Part shown: positions 1 through 7,125 of the stretch, one piece after another
How the letters are laid out: each line of letters begins with the position of its first letter
How positions within the stretch are numbered: position 1 is the stretch's first letter
Origin: Pleurotus ostreatus/Saccharomyces cerevisiae fusant
Taxonomy: Eukaryota > Opisthokonta
NCBI GenBank assembly: GCA_024196135.1
Contig: JAMQCK010001252.1
Coordinates: 1 to 10,400 of the forward strand
Length of the DNA stretch: 10,400 nucleotides
Direction of reading: 5' to 3'
Position numbers and translations under genes: made by a program
The notes under the pieces: generated by a model
Database searches by the model: none
Told to the model about the DNA's origin: nothing
The model's input: only the letters and a program-made list of their open reading frames with translations

Positions 1-632
1 AGCATCTTCTCCGCACTGCCTCTCTGACCAGTCATGTCCTTGAGACCGAGTACGACGGGGAACTGATTGATTCCCGCCGCTACCGTGCCATACAATGACC
101 GCCGCCCTATATCTTCCCATCCATCAATAAGGAACGTGATGCGCTTCATCCCTGCCAGTCGTTCCGTCTCGGCGAGATTTACTCGAGCAGCCTCGCTGTC
201 GAGCAGGTCATGGGAGAGGACGTAGCGGGACGGCACTTCGTATGATGGCCGGATTTCGTTGCAGAAAGCGAGGAAGTAGAAGTCCTCCACCGCACGGAAC
301 GGCATATTCGCGTGGATCATGAACCTGCCCAGCGACTGTGAGTATTATGTACTCGATCGATCATAGACGACGTACCGTGTGAGCTTAATATCAGCCCTTT
401 CTTGCTGGGCCTCCGACAGAGCGTGATCTACGGTGCCATCCAGGGTTTCGCCTGATTTCCGTTTCTTGACTGCTCGAACTGCCGACTGGTCGTCAACAGG
501 AGCTAAGTGCGCCGATGGGCCCTGCGAGGCAGGAATAAGGTCCGCATCGACGATCGGGACTGTTCCACTCCGCTGCTTCTTCTGCCGCATAAAGAGATTC
601 GCATCGGTCTGAGCCGACGCAGGAGCCGACAT
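1..632 (-). CDS. hAT-superfamily transposase, N-terminal part (partial, runs off left edge)
   Basis: Two exons are visible: 632-376 and 324-1. The intron 375-325 (51 nt) starts GTACGT and ends GGGCAG, and removing it keeps the frame, joining ...IKLTR to FMIHANMPF. The downstream part reads in one open frame as the conserved hAT block: a stretch like AVEDFYFLAFCNEIRPSY, then PSRYVLSHDLL, then ITFLIDGWEDIGRRSLYG. The D of LIDGW sits where hAT enzymes have the first catalytic aspartate of the RNase H-like fold. The likely start is the ATG at 632-630 (MSAPASAQ), followed by a basic, low-complexity leader. The frame stays open for about 350 nt further upstream without an ATG, ending in HLTGPRGC, which could be the tail of a zinc finger, so an upstream exon is possible. 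What is visible has no stop or frameshift, so the copy may be intact; the catalytic remainder and dimerisation domain lie outside the window. Family call is secure; start is uncertain. Confidence 0.8.
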
Positions 633-1245
633 GCACCCGCGAGGCCCAGTGAGATGGTTGGGGAGGAAGTTATCGCGGCCTTCGATTCGCGCGCCCCTGC
701 TTCCAGGATGGTGCCCACAGTTACGAGACCTGCTTGCCAGGCTCGTCTTACACCGGTGGACCGTCAGCAAGATCAGACGTCCAAGCGGTCGATCAAAAGG
801 TATCTCCGGATGTCGACCCGTTAGTGGTTCGAAGTCACCTTTCAGCCTCGTCTTTTTCCTCTGGAAAAATTCAGACGTAACTCTTTGTCTATACTCGTCC
901 GCTATGCCAAGTCTTAGATTCCCATTTGCCGTCGATGTGAAGCCGTGGGCGGCGTCTGAACACGTGCGGGTCCGGCAATGTCCGTCAGCACAGCCCCATC
1001 ACTCGACGCACAGCCACAACATTCGACAGCGAGTCTTTCGTTGTCTCCTTGTAAGCTAAAATCCTTCAAAATATTCTAGGGTGTAGACAGTGTATCTCCA
1101 GGTTTCTTTTTTCAATTTTGCAGTGATTGACTCAAATGAATGTGCTCTGTCATGCCCTTCACCGGTGGAACGGCTTGCTCGGGCCGATATTCCTGCTCCT
1201 CCATTGCTGCTTGACTCTCGTCCGCGACGTCCATTTGTGTCCCAA
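633..1245. other. Stretch without a supportable gene
   Basis: This lies between the transposase start and the first tandem repeat unit. If the transposon is complete, part of this could be its 5' flank, but I see no terminal inverted repeat here. The minus strand keeps an open frame contiguous with the transposase up to about position 990, without an ATG. A T-tract followed by CAG near 1104-1124 resembles a splice acceptor on the plus strand but leads into no recognisable exon. Confidence 0.4.
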
Positions 1246-2287
1246 CCACCACGATGCCCCCCGCCTCGTCTCCCCATCCCTCGCAGGCACCTCTCCTCAC
1301 TCTTTTCTCTCTCGAACATCTCGAAGAAGCCGCCTCCGAAGCGCTCAGCCACGATTGCGTCCCATAAGACGACGAAACATTGACAATGGCCAACGGCCAC
1401 GAGCCGGACGAGGAGGGGGGTTCCGGGTGCGTGAACACCTCCCGTGCTCAATCCTTTCACTGATCAATATTTTAGTGCGGCGCGAAGAGGGGAGAGAGGG
1501 GAGGTGCGAGAGCAGGACGACTCGGAGGAAGCGGGGCCAACCTTGCGCCGCATTTCCATCATATTCGCCCTCAGATGCAGTCCGAGGGCGCGAGGGTCCT
1601 GCGGATGGCGCGCTATGCGTAATAGGCTAGCGCTTAATAGCCCTTTGGCTGGCGCGCGTCGACCCACGCCCCTGATCATAGCGATCAGCGCGGGTGGCGG
1701 GCAGCGCCTATCCTCCCCCTCCTCTCCCTGCGGTCAATCGCCTTCGCCGCGATCTGCCGCGTCGCGCAGGATGCACTCGGCGCCACCGAGCGTATTGCTC
1801 GGCGCACCGCGCGCGCGGCCAATTCGCAGCTTGCTCGGCACTCGCGGCGCGTTCTGTGCACCCGCCCGACCCCCGTCGCGGGGGAAAGCTGAGGGGTTGG
1901 GGAGCCTCCTCGCGATGGTATCGGTGCCTTGGAAAAGCGCGGATGCGGCGAGGACGTCCAGAGAACGAGGTTGCGGCGAGCTCGCGCCCACCGCGGTCCT
2001 CGCGTGCCCCCATGGGCGCCGCGGCCTCTCACCTTCGGGTGATGCCCTCGGCCTGTCGTGCCCTGCGCATTTTGCGAACGCGGGAGCGCATAACAACAAC
2101 CCTTTCCCTCCCTCCTCCCACCTTGCTACGTGACGACCGCGGACGCGTCCCTGGACGCGGAAGGGTGCGCGAAGCTTGGGGGGTTTCCCATCCCCTTCCT
2201 CACCGTCCTCCGGCGCAGGTGCACGAGCGAAAGTTTCGCTCGCGCTCTTTTCGCCTTTTCTTCGCTCTACCCATCCCTCCCCATTGT
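1246..2287 (+). repeat. Tandem GC-rich repeat unit, copy A (about 1.04 kb)
   Basis: This unit aligns by eye, in the same orientation, with copy B (2347-3260). Anchors in order are CCACCACG (1246 / 2347), CTCGAAGAAGCCGCC against CTTGAAAAAGCTGCC (1320 / 2451), CTCAATC (1447 / 2537), GAGCAGGAC (1510 / 2598), CCTGATC (1671 / 2730), AATCGCCTTCG (1736 / 2798), CCTCTCACC (2025 / 2948), and the end CCATTG against CCTATTG (2281 / 3254). Copy A has roughly 140 bp, about 1820-1974, that copy B lacks. In the plus frame, 1254-1367 reads as a 37-codon peptide starting MPPASSP and containing LEEAASEALSH; copy B retains LEKAADEALAH but not the start codon. A second ATG at 1386 could splice over 1427-1475 into a long open frame ending at 2133, but that product is Arg/Ser/Pro/Ala-rich low complexity and other frames are equally open, so I do not call it a gene. 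Nature of the unit is unknown: collapsed LTR pair, duplicated pseudogene or satellite-like unit are possible. Confidence 0.7.
2224..2242. repeat. Perfect 9-bp inverted repeat with 1-nt centre
   Basis: CGAGCGAAA at 2224-2232 and TTTCGCTCG at 2234-2242 are exact reverse complements around a single G. It lies near the 3' end of tandem unit A. The corresponding segment of unit B (around 3190-3210) has decayed and no longer forms the palindrome. With a 1-nt centre it is better seen as a two-fold symmetric protein site or cruciform than as an RNA hairpin. Confidence 0.6.
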
Positions 2288-2346
2288 CTTGTGGGTCTTG
2301 GTCCCCCTCTGATCATCCTCTATCAGCTCCCTCCCAATCGACAGAG

Positions 2347-3260
2347 CCACCACGCGCCTTCCTCGTCCTCGACTACCACCGCGTCACCCGCATCGTCGCC
2401 CTCCTGTCCCTCCTACGCATTTTTCCCACCCTCCTATCCTTCTTTATCAGCTTGAAAAAGCTGCCGATGAGGCGCTCGCCCACGCCTGGCGACCAGGTCC
2501 CACAAAATGACAAAAAATTGGTGATCACTCCTCGCACTCAATCATATCAGGAACCACTAGTACTTGCAGCATAGAGGATGGAGAGGGTGAGAGGCACGAG
2601 CAGGACAAGGCAAATGAAGCGGGGCAGACATTGCCCTGCTTGCCCTCTTAGAGCGCGATGGTCTCGGTGCGTTACACGCCGTAGGCGAGCTTCTGGTAGT
2701 CACTTGGCTGTCGCATGCCCATCCACACCCCTGATCGGCGCGGGTGGGCAGCGCTTCCCCGCCCCCCCCCCCCCTTCCCTACCTTGCGGTCATGGAGAAT
2801 CGCCTTCGTGGCAATTCTCCGCGTTGCGGGAGACACATTCTGCGCAACTAGGTATTGACCTCGGAGCGCCGCGCGCGCAGCCCGACCACGCAGCCCAGGG
2901 CGAGCTCACACTCCCGGCGGTCATCGCGTACCTCCGGGCTGCAGCGACCTCTCACCCTTGGGCGACGCCCTCCTGTGCCCCACTGCGCCCTTCGAGAACG
3001 CTGGGAGCGCAGAGCAACACCCTGACCTTGACACTCCCTTCCCCCATTGTGCCGCATGGCCACTGCGGACGCTTTCCTCGACGCAACAGGGTGAACGCAG
3101 CTTTGGGGAATATCCGAGTCCTCCCCCTCCCTACCGCCCGCCCCCCTACGCCCTCGCGTGCTGCACAAGCTGCGGGAGCGTGTCGCGCAGTGAGCAAAAA
3201 TTCTCGCTTGCACTTTTTCCTGTTCTTCTTCTTCTGTTCTGCTCAGCCATCCCCCTATTG
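2347..3260 (+). repeat. Tandem GC-rich repeat unit, copy B (about 0.91 kb)
   Basis: This is the second, direct-orientation copy of the unit at 1246-2287, starting only about 60 bp after copy A ends. Spacing between matching anchors drifts from 1131 bp near the 5' end to about 1060 in the middle and 923 to 974 near the 3' end, so the copies have accumulated indels and are clearly old. The coding-like frame with LEKAADEALAH (2451-2483) has no start codon here and stops soon after. A second coding-like match, EQDKANEAGQTL at 2598-2633 against EQDDSEEAGPTL in copy A, runs into a stop a few codons later. Further downstream the similar nucleotides fall in different frames in the two copies, which argues against a single conserved long protein. 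A 13-C run sits at 2762-2774. Confidence 0.7.
2794..2820. repeat. Stem-loop in tandem unit B
   Basis: GGAGAATCGCC (2794-2804) and GGCAATTCTCC (2810-2820) pair over 11 positions with one mismatch around the loop TTCGT. At the aligned place in copy A (1737-1753) a shorter stem, ATCGC with GCGAT, survives around a 7-nt loop. The role is unknown. Confidence 0.55.
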
Positions 3261-3543
3261 ACATAGAATCTATAGCTTTGTATACTGTCATTTACCCTTT
3301 TCGTGCTTGCTACAACGCACAACGGTGGCAGGCACGTGGCTCGAGCCGGTGCATACCGTGGTAGATCCCATACCTGAGATGGAATGGCCTCGATCCGAAT
3401 GCTTCGTCAGATGGTGAGTACATATAAGCTAGCAGTGGCGGACATAATGGCAGAAATGGTATCTGTTGAGGTGGAATGCTGGAAGGGCATGCTGGCTTGT
3501 CCCAAAATGGCAGGTCTCGTATACCGCCCCCGGGGCAACTTAA

Positions 3544-3660
3544 CTAGTACTTGCATCGCCAGTAGTAGCGCCCACTCTGATTATTCACGGGCTCGAGCTT
3601 ATCGAAGTGCTCTAACGCAAAAGCAGCCGGTTTGCGGCCAGCGTTGGACTGGGTAGACAT
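3544..3660 (-). pseudogene. Truncated BED zinc-finger N-terminus of a hAT transposase
   Basis: Reading down from the ATG at 3660-3658 the frame gives MSTQSNAGRKP, then ALEHFDKLEPVNN, then YYWRCKY and a TAG stop. The pattern aromatic-x2-HF, about 18 residues, then C-x2-(C) is the opening half of the BED-type finger found at the N-terminus of many hAT transposases. The second zinc cysteine, expected directly after CKY, and everything behind it are missing. The fragment is only 38 codons, so it cannot bind zinc or catalyse anything. An alternative is that the ORF continues through an intron starting GTACTA at the break, but I find no convincing next exon before the element's left end. It is not obviously derived from the transposase at 1-632, whose own finger is not visible. 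Confidence 0.5.
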
Positions 3661-3761
3661 TACGGAAGGCGGTGGGAAGAGGAAGACGGAATATTTCAAT
3701 TGACGGATGGCTGCGGGAGACGACAGGGACACTACGCGACGTCGATCACCAAGTCATATTT

Positions 3762-3855
3762 CTGCCGACTCTGCCACGGTAAATCCCGGGATCTCGTGGC
3801 AGGGCATGGCAGAACGCGATCTGCCAATTCTGCCGGCAGAATGGCAGAGACTGCC
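3762..3855. repeat. Array of nine GGCAG/CTGCC motifs forming two palindromes
   Basis: The pentamer occurs at 3762, 3771, 3798, 3808, 3821, 3830, 3835, 3843 and 3851, alternating strand (CTGCC twice, GGCAG twice, CTGCC twice, GGCAG twice, CTGCC once). The first palindrome is CTGCCACG (3771-3778) with CGTGGCAG (3795-3802), enclosing the smaller palindrome ATCCCGGGAT (3783-3792). The second is the perfect 16-bp ATTCTGCCGGCAGAAT (3827-3842). Further single copies lie at the other end of the proposed element (ATGGCAGAA near 3449 and ATGGCAGG near 3508). Best explained as subterminal transposase-binding repeats; a transcription-factor array is the alternative. Confidence 0.65.
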
Positions 3856-3865
3856 AACCACACTA

Positions 3866-4475
3866 TGAATCGGCCTTGACTCGATGTGACAAACCCGGGT
3901 AACGCTCGTCACGGCCGGACCTACAATGCCAAACAAAGCCACACTCAAGCCTGCTGCTTCCGTCGCCCCGTCAAAAAGGCTTTGTTGGAGGCCCTTGCGC
4001 TCCCTCACGCCAGTAACTAATTTTCATTGGCCAAATCCAGTACAAGTGCTTCGGTGTGAGTTCTCTATCAGGCTTAGAGCGGTTTAATTGGCGAATATCT
4101 CGGAACTACGCTGATCAACAACTCGTCCGAGATCCAAGTCTCTAAGACGAGCTCGGAGGACAGAAAAAGAAGAGAAGTAAGAGAAAGATGAAGAAAAGGA
4201 GAGACAGGGCAAGTATTATCGCCATCTGAACCGTAGAGGGAAGCAAGCTCCCCACTGGTCGTACAATCGTGGCGGGCACAGATCTAGTACTGTGTCCGCT
4301 TTAGTCAAGGATTCCGGCGTACGTTGCGAAGGTCGCCCGAGTCAGTAAGGATGACAACGACAATCCTGTGCGGGAATCTGGTGGATAGCCACCGTCAGCA
4401 CTCGCACGCGCTCGAAAAGAGGAGAAAGCCTACGAGTATGCACCTTGGTGGACGAGTCATTGTAGTCTGTGGCAA
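3866..4475. other. Intergenic stretch with a polypurine tract
   Basis: No gene is supported on either strand. It contains a 59-nt nearly pure purine run on the plus strand (4155-4213, five pyrimidines) and a small inverted pair TCTCGGA / TCCGAGA around 4097-4131. It lies downstream of the RING gene's stop codon, so part of it should be that gene's 3' untranslated region and terminator. Confidence 0.4.
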
Positions 4476-5808
4476 CTATAGTGGCGAGGGCTTCACGGAA
4501 AGTGGCAAAAAAGCCACGCCAGTCTTTGCAGCGCGATGCCGTCTTGCAGCAGCGTGATGACGGCCTTGCAGGTCCACGGTCCCGCCTCGCCGCCCGTCCT
4601 CGTTTCTCGCGGTCGGCGCCACCCGCGCCACTTGCTCGGCATGCTCTAGTACAAGGGAGGCCATCTACCGGAGAATATCAAACCGTGAACGAGGGAGCGA
4701 GCGCATGCTGACATACCTTCCTAGCCTGCTCCTTAAGCTTCCTATACAGTGACAGATTCTCCCCCTGCAGCGCCTTGATGTGCTCTATATAGTCGGTCTC
4801 GCGATCCCGGGACTCATTGAGGTCCTGAGCAAGCTCGCTGACGAGGTCCAGCTCTCGCAAGTCGCTGTCGAGATTCGCCATCTGTCGCCCCCGATGCTTT
4901 TCCATTGCGTGACGCTCCCTCTTTACAGCCTGGCGTTCCGACAACATCGCCGTGAGCATCTTCTGCGCATCAAGGTTTTCCTTGAAGAGTTCGACCCGCT
5001 CCTGCTTCGTCTGGTTGCGGTCTTTCTCCCTCTGGTCGCGCTCTTGTTCCATCCTGTCGAGCTCTGCTCTCGTTCTATCGCGCTCTTGTTTCGCCTGGTC
5101 TCGCTCTTGCTTCATCCGAGCGCACTGGAGCTTCGTTTTGTCGTATTCGTCCTCCATTGCACGCGTGCGACTCCGCTCGCTTTCGAACGCCCTAGTCGCA
5201 GCGGCGGCTTCCACATGGAGACGCTTGTTGTCCGCCAGCAAATGCACGACATCGTTTTGAAGGATCGCTTTGTCGGCCTGTTCTTTCTGAAGAGCCACGG
5301 CTGCGGGGCGCATTTCGTTCTCAATCATGGCCAACGCGCGGAACATGCGAGCCTGTCGAAGCACGGACAGAAGACGGCAAGCGAAATACGGTGAGCCTCG
5401 AACGGACGCGTTTGGACGAAGTAGTTGCGCACCTTGGTATCCGAATGCAGCCGCGGGTGGCTACCGAGGTAGCGAAGCTGAGTGTCAACCACGTCCATGT
5501 CGTTCGTGCCCGGGCGAAGCTGACCCAGAGCGTCAATGAGCTTCAGATCCGCATCCGTTGTGTTGATATCGACGAATATCCTGTGCGGAGGGTGTTTCTT
5601 GCCGCTCGGCGCGCGACACGTAGGGCACTTATTATCGCGAGTGCGAGCCTGGGTAAGACAATGGGTACAGAAGCCATGGCCTGCTGTACCGTCAGTGATC
5701 GGGTGACTAGCGTTGAGAGGGCCACGCACCACAGGTTACAAAGAAAGAGAGCTGTTCCGGGAACGCCTTGGTTTCCAGACAAATCGCGCAGATCGCCGAG
5801 CAGGGCAT
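4476..5808 (-). CDS. RING-finger (C3HC4) protein with long coiled coil
   Basis: My model has four exons (5808-5730, 5680-5433, 5352-4717, 4664-4476) and 383 codons. Introns are 5729-5681 (GTGCGT..GCAG, 49 nt), 5432-5353 (GTGCGC..ACAG, 80 nt, the least certain) and 4716-4665 (GTATGT..GTAG, 52 nt). The first intron splits the zinc finger, and splicing restores C7-x2-C10-x15-C26-x-H28-x2-C31-x2-C34-x10-C45-x2-C48, a textbook RING. Such fingers usually bind an E2 enzyme, so the protein is probably an E3 ubiquitin ligase; the substrate is unknown. About residues 49-109 are a linker. Residues 130-320 are a charged coiled coil with repeated QERD heptads, suited to dimerisation. The short last exon gives a basic, Arg/His/Ala-rich tail; if the last intron is retained the protein ends a few residues after ...KEQARKV. 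The start is the ATG four residues before the first cysteine-containing motif, 76 bp below a TATA box. Confidence 0.85.
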
Positions 5809-5883
5809 GGTCTATAATGTGGCGAGCCTTGCCGGCCGAGAGATGAGGAAGGAGGGATGTGCTGACCGTCTGCGAAGCGAGTC

Positions 5884-5890
5884 TTATATA
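5884..5890 (-). promoter_or_regulatory. TATA box of the RING gene
   Basis: The minus strand reads TATATAA here, 76 bp upstream of the start codon at 5808. The distance fits a fungal TATA box with a short 5' leader. No other element is clear. Confidence 0.5.
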
Positions 5891-6046
5891 TCTGGCGCGA
5901 TGCATGGTTGCTGTCAGACAGGTCCTTGTTGACAACAGATTTGCTTTGTTTGCGACAGAAGGCGGGGAGGTGTGTATGACGGTGTCACAAACACTTATAT
6001 CAGGTCCGCGCCTGTAAAGCTACAAAATCTGGATACACGTCGTTCC

Positions 6047-6307
6047 TCAGCTGCGAACGTGTCTATGTAGGGAGACCAAGGGCTGCGCATAGCTGGCAAT
6101 CAGATGGCTTTCATAAACCAGGATCTGCAGAAGGCGGCCATGGTGGCGTTGGTCCTTGCGCCGCAATGAGGGCCGTCTCCATGCGCTACTCGCCGCATCT
6201 TCCCATAGCTGACTGTCTGGTTGAGTAAAGCTAGCTGATGACAGTAGGAAGCTAAGTGCCATAAGAACAAGGATGAACACAAACGGAGATACTTGATGGG
6301 GAAGCAT
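6047..6307 (-). CDS. Possible small secreted protein (weak)
   Basis: An 86-codon frame starts MLPHQVSPFVFILVLMALSF, followed by LLSSASF. Residues 8-25 are strongly hydrophobic with a small-residue stretch (SSAS) after them, as in a secretory signal peptide with cleavage near residue 25. The remaining 60 residues are basic (RRPSLRRKDQRHH) and contain no cysteine, unlike most disulphide-rich fungal small secreted proteins. There is no clear TATA box upstream and no recognised family. An overlapping frame on the same strand is open for nearly as long. It may be chance; expression data or conservation would decide. Confidence 0.22.
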   Translation of the reverse strand: MLPHQVSPFVFILVLMALSFLLSSASFTQPDSQLWEDAASSAWRRPSLRRKDQRHHGRLLQILVYESHLIASYAQPLVSLHRHVRS

Positions 6308-7058
6308 CGTGATGCGATCGAACTTCCCATCAGCTACGCTTGCTTCGGACGGCCATCGCGTCCGGGCGGCTTCCTAGCACTGCGTAGGATATGAGAACAG
6401 GTAAGACCATCGAGGTGTCCGAGAAATCTCTCCGGGACCTATGGCACCTCGAAGCCTATTCAATTGCAATGCGAATTCTATCGCCGTCGCATTCAAGGTT
6501 CTACTGGCCCTACGCACGTAGTATTTCGCGCCGGCCGAGAGCGAGCATGGCGCGCGCTACCCGGGCGTACATCCGACTCGAGTGCAGCTCTTGACGACCT
6601 TCAAGGTTGATCGTATCGAAGGCAAGATTGCTGATGATTGAATTGGCTGGGAGCTATCCGCTCGGCATGCTTGCGTGGCGGCGCGGGACTAAGCCGCGTC
6701 TGCCCTCCGCTCATACAACTCGCTGACGGTGCGCTATCTGTCGTCCGAACTGATACTTGTGTGTTGCTGGCTCGACACATGCAGCTGCTTTTCGTCCCCA
6801 GGTCTCGAAAGCTGCTATGCTACTGCTCTACTCAGAGAAAAGCATACGCTTGGGAAGGCGCCTTGATTATCCTGCCAACACCCCAAGTCAAGCCAAACTT
6901 CGAGTCATCGACAAGCTAGGCAAGGCCGTAGCCTGGGTGGACGACCGTTCGACATGCGTGCGAGTCATACCGCAACCCATCGTAAGTGGGATATCAAACG
7001 GAATCTCGCCTCGGTAGCCCTTATTCCGGTGTCATGGCGCCTACATACTGAGCCACCT
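6308..7058. other. Upstream intergenic region without a supportable gene
   Basis: Only short frames without recognisable domains are present on either strand. The right part is the promoter region of the monooxygenase gene. I see no transposon end or long repeat. Confidence 0.4.
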
Positions 7059-7065
7059 TATAAAG
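7059..7065 (+). promoter_or_regulatory. TATA box of the monooxygenase gene
   Basis: TATAAAG lies 67 bp before the ATG at 7126, the usual distance in fungi for transcription to begin around 7090. The start context is CAATCATGGCC. Confidence 0.55.
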
Positions 7066-7125
7066 CGCTTACCAGACGGCAAGACCTCAGTTCAGAGGAC
7101 ATCTGCACCTCCTCGAACACCAATC

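Larger units (their letters stand above)
3433..3865 (-). mobile_element. Candidate internally deleted, non-autonomous hAT element
   Basis: Three signs coincide within 433 bp. The left end reads CAGTGGCGGAC from 3433, a form typical of hAT terminal repeats, and it is followed inward by ATGGCAGAAATGG. On the minus strand, an ATG at 3660 opens a reading frame resembling the start of a BED zinc finger of hAT transposases, cut off after the first cysteine. The right part (3762-3855) is packed with GGCAG/CTGCC motifs like subterminal transposase-binding repeats, and the minus strand at 3865 begins TAGTG, again hAT-like. The order (right end, transposase start, then directly the left end) is what an internal deletion of the transposase body would leave. 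Against it: the 8 bp outside the ends, TAAGCTAG on the left and TGAATCGG on the right, do not match, so no target-site duplication is visible and the right boundary is a guess. Confidence 0.5.

Noticed and set aside
820..840. GTGGTTCGAAGTCAC, resembling a tRNA T-arm
   Set aside because: The five bases either side of the TTCGAAG loop do not pair as a T-stem, and no anticodon arm or acceptor stem fits upstream.
1130..1262. Minus-strand text GGIVVVGTQMDVADE followed by YRP and KGM, recalling the guanine-binding loop of Rho-type GTPases
   Set aside because: Only about a dozen positions agree, spacing to the RP motif is off by two, no P-loop or switch regions are found nearby in any frame, and the segment overlaps repeat unit A.
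1694..2455. Long plus-strand open frame (253 codons) crossing repeat unit A into unit B
   Set aside because: GC-rich DNA leaves several frames open on both strands here, the product is low-complexity Arg/Pro/Ser, and the frame spans the junction of two repeat copies.
2578..3261. Long plus-strand open frame (227 codons) in repeat unit B
   Set aside because: The matching nucleotides of unit A lie partly in a different frame, so the frame is not conserved between copies; composition is low complexity.
2556..3555. Exact 13-bp repeat ACTAGTACTTGCA at 2556-2568 and 3543-3555
   Set aside because: A single 13-bp match between two places is about what chance gives in 10 kb, and the flanks do not align.
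4502..4517. Hairpin GTGGC-A6-GCCAC
   Set aside because: Short stem lying inside the last exon of the RING gene; no reason to think it is more than coding sequence.
4780..5394. 204-codon plus-strand open frame
   Set aside because: It is antisense to the coiled-coil exon of the RING gene; heptads rich in Glu, Gln, Lys and Arg codons leave the opposite strand free of stops.
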